A DNA stretch of 14,279 nucleotides from Fimenecus sp052273845. GTDB taxonomy: Bacteria; Bacillota; Clostridia; Oscillospirales; Acutalibacteraceae. The notes below the pieces were generated by a model. That model did not search any database. It saw only the letters and a program-made list of their open reading frames with translations, and was not told where the DNA came from. The stretch covers positions 1 to 14,279 of the forward strand of contig DAVZHM010000048.1 of assembly GCA_052273845.1 (NCBI GenBank). Direction: 5' to 3'. Below, piece after piece: positions 12,145 through 14,279 of this stretch. How positions within the stretch are numbered: the first letter of the stretch is position 1; every line of letters starts with the position of its first letter. The translations under genes and the position numbers were made by a program.

Positions 12145-14279
12145 ATGGCGAAACAGGAATATTTACAAACCGCCGACGAGGTTTTCAAAGAGGTTGAAAG
12201 TTCCGAAAACGGCTTAACCTCTGCCGAAGCGGTAAAACGCCTGGAGAAAAACGGCAAAAACAAATTGCAAGAGGGCAAAAAGAAATCCCTTTTGCGCAGG
12301 CTCTTTGAGCAGTTCACCGACCCGATGATTATCATTTTGATTGTCGCAGCGGTCATTTCGGCAATCACTTCCGTTATGGAACACGAGCCGCCGACCGATG
12401 TGATTATCATTTTGGCGGTGGTTATCATCAACGCCGTGCTCGGTGTGTATCAGGAAAGCAAAGCGGAAAAGGCGATTGAAGCCTTGCAGGAAATGGCGGC
12501 GGCAACCTCAAAAGTATTGCGTGACGGCAACGTGGTGGAAATCCACAGCGAGGATTTGACCGTGGGCGATGTTATTTTGCTCGAAGCGGGCGACGCGGTC
12601 CCTGCCGATGCGCGCATTATTGAGTGCGCGAGTTTGAAAATCGAAGAAGCTGCGCTGACGGGCGAATCGGTGCCGGTCAACAAAATGATTGCGGCAATCG
12701 GTTTGGGCGACCAAAAGGACATTCCTTTGGGCGACCGCAAAAATATGATGTATATGGGTTCCTCGGTGGTATACGGGCGCGGACGCGCCGTGGTAACCGC
12801 CGTGGGTATGGATACCGAAATGGGCAAAATCGCCGGCGCTTTGGCGGCGGCAGAGGACGGGCAAACCCCGTTGCAAAAGAAACTTGCGCAGTTGAGCAAA
12901 ATTTTGAGCTTCTTGGTGCTCGGAATTTGTATTTTTATGTTCGGGTTCGACATTGTACGCTGCTTTGTTACCGGCGGCACACCCGATTTTGCATTTTTGC
13001 TTGACTCGTTTATGATTGCGGTTTCTTTGGCGGTTGCCGCTATCCCCGAAGGTTTGGCGGCGGTGGTTACGGTGGTGCTTTCCATCGGTGTGACTACCAT
13101 GTCCAAGAAAAACGCGATTATCCGCAAACTGACGGCGGTGGAAACGCTGGGCTGTGCGCAGATTATCTGCTCGGACAAAACCGGCACGCTCACACAAAAC
13201 AAAATGACCGTTGTGGAGCATTACGGCGAAAACGAAGACCTTTTGGCAAAAGGTATGGCGCTTTGCACCGATGTCAATATTGACAGCGAGGGCAATTTGG
13301 TTGGCGAACCGACCGAGGCGGCGTTGGTGGCTTACGCGTTAAGCCTCAATATGAACAAAAACGATTTGCTCAAAGCCGCACCGAGAGTCGGCGAAGCGCC
13401 GTTCGACTCTATGCGCAAAATGATGACGACGGTACACAAAACCGCCGACGGTGTTTTGCAGTTTACAAAGGGCGCGCCCGATGAAATTCTCAAAAACTGC
13501 ACGCAGATTTTGAAAGACGGCGTGCCGTCCCCCTTAACCGATGCGGACAGAGAAGCGATTTTGGCGCAAAACAAGGCATATGCCGACCGTGCGCTGCGCG
13601 TGCTTGCGTGCAGTTTCAAAACGCTTGACGCTGTGCCTGCGGACCAAAGTCCTGAGGCGCTCGAACACGATTTGGTGTTCGTTGGGTTGGTCGGTATGAT
13701 TGACCCTGTTCGCCCCGAGGTAAAAGACGCCATAGCAGAATGCCGCGCTTCCGGTATTCGCCCGATTATGATTACCGGTGACCACAAAGACACCGCCGTG
13801 GCGATTGCAATGGAATTGGGCATTATAAAAGATGCATCTGAAGCGATTACGGGTGCGGAGTTAAACGAAATTTCCGACGAAGATTTCAAAGAAAAAGTAA
13901 CGCAGTATTCGGTGTATGCGCGTGTGCAACCCGAACACAAAGTCCGCATTGTCAACGCGTGGCGTTCGCGCGGTATGATTACCGCTATGACGGGCGACGG
14001 CGTCAACGATGCGCCGTCCATTAAAAGCGCAGACATCGGCGTCGGCATGGGCATTACGGGTACGGACGTCACCAAAAACGTTGCCGATATGGTTTTGGCG
14101 GACGACAACTTTGCCACCATCGTTTCGGCGGTCGAAGAAGGCAGACGCATTTACGACAATATCCGCAAATCCATTCAGTTCCTGCTCGCGTCCAACCTGA
14201 GCGAAGTGCTGTCCATTTTCTTCGCCAATTTGATGGGCTTCAAGATTTTGATGCCCGTGCACCTGTTGTGGATTAACGT
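12145..14279 (+). CDS. P2-type Ca2+/Mn2+-transporting P-type ATPase, 3' end outside window
   Basis: ATP-driven cation pump in the plasma membrane, probably exporting Ca2+ and/or Mn2+. 711 codons are visible of an expected 870-900. Domains appear in normal order: N-terminal cytosolic segment, M1-M2 (TDPMIIILIVAAVISAI), actuator loop TGES (172-175), M4 with the ion-site motif AIPEGLAAV, phosphorylated Asp344 in DKTGTLTQNKM, nucleotide-domain segment FTKGAPDEIL, hinge MTGDGVNDAP (from residue 615), and M5 with NLSEVLSIFF, whose Asn and Glu match calcium ligands in SERCA. The window ends at LLWIN before M6. ATG 12145 follows AGGAGG at 12131-12136. The upstream manganese riboswitch and the Lactococcus yoaB parallel favour manganese efflux; sequence alone does not separate Ca2+ from Mn2+. 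Confidence 0.95.
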   Translation, partial: MAKQEYLQTADEVFKEVESSENGLTSAEAVKRLEKNGKNKLQEGKKKSLLRRLFEQFTDPMIIILIVAAVISAITSVMEHEPPTDVIIILAVVIINAVLGVYQESKAEKAIEALQEMAAATSKVLRDGNVVEIHSEDLTVGDVILLEAGDAVPADARIIECASLKIEEAALTGESVPVNKMIAAIGLGDQKDIPLGDRKNMMYMGSSVVYGRGRAVVTAVGMDTEMGKIAGALAAAEDGQTPLQKKLAQLSKILSFLVLGICIFMFGFDIVRCFVTGGTPDFAFLLDSFMIAVSLAVAAIPEGLAAVVTVVLSIGVTTMSKKNAIIRKLTAVETLGCAQIICSDKTGTLTQNKMTVVEHYGENEDLLAKGMALCTDVNIDSEGNLVGEPTEAALVAYALSLNMNKNDLLKAAPRVGEAPFDSMRKMMTTVHKTADGVLQFTKGAPDEILKNCTQILKDGVPSPLTDADREAILAQNKAYADRALRVLACSFKTLDAVPADQSPEALEHDLVFVGLVGMIDPVRPEVKDAIAECRASGIRPIMITGDHKDTAVAIAMELGIIKDASEAITGAELNEISDEDFKEKVTQYSVYARVQPEHKVRIVNAWRSRGMITAMTGDGVNDAPSIKSADIGVGMGITGTDVTKNVADMVLADDNFATIVSAVEEGRRIYDNIRKSIQFLLASNLSEVLSIFFANLMGFKILMPVHLLWIN

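Noticed and set aside
1..14279. CRISPR arrays, insertion sequences, tRNA or rRNA genes
   Set aside because: No spaced direct repeats, transposase-like frames, cloverleaf sequences or rRNA-like stretches were seen on either strand.

Overview
The window (14,279 bases, GC about half by eye) looks like a chromosome segment from a clostridial Firmicute, probably of the Oscillospiraceae/Ruminococcaceae type. The reasons are strong Shine-Dalgarno sites, sigma-A promoters, a short glutamate 5-kinase without a PUA domain, a MecA-type ClpC adaptor, Rnf-type membrane proteins and a yybP-ykoY manganese riboswitch. The species call is inference; there is no rRNA or tRNA gene to anchor it.

Layout. (1) 1-42: the 3' end of an unidentified gene, then a probable terminator. 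(2) 109-3238: hisS and aspS, one base apart, closed by a strong bidirectional terminator. (3) About 3290-3760: a poorly coding stretch holding a small, apparently frameshifted membrane-protein gene on the minus strand. (4) 3766-7409: a sigma-A promoter followed by proB, proA, an unknown membrane-anchored protein and rpe. The first two make the proline precursor glutamate-5-semialdehyde; rpe is pentose-phosphate epimerase. (5) 7387-7932, minus strand: a short MecA-like adaptor whose 3' end overlaps that of rpe by 23 bp. (6) 8026-11934: a tightly coupled four-gene operon encoding RnfD-like, RnfE-like and RnfA-like membrane proteins, then a membrane-anchored DUF4015 (glycoside-hydrolase-like) protein. 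(7) 11931-14279: a near-consensus promoter, a yybP-ykoY (Mn2+) riboswitch with an intrinsic terminator, and a P2-type calcium/manganese P-type ATPase running off the window.

The most unusual part is region 6. The three membrane subunits keep the fold signatures and the D-E-A gene order of an Rnf electron-transport complex. However, rnfC, rnfG and rnfB are missing. By my manual alignment, all four cysteines that hold the RnfA/RnfE iron-sulfur cluster are replaced, and so is the threonine that carries covalent FMN in RnfD. The genes are intact and translationally coupled, so this looks like a maintained redox-inactive derivative of Rnf rather than debris. Its function is unknown. The RnfE-like subunit has a long charged tail, and the operon ends in a cell-surface glycosidase-like protein. 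That suggests a membrane complex put to a new, possibly envelope-related, use.

The only intrinsic terminator visible after this operon is the one inside the manganese riboswitch, so read-through could couple the two units. The alignments were made by eye from memory of the families; profile searches and structure prediction are needed to confirm them.
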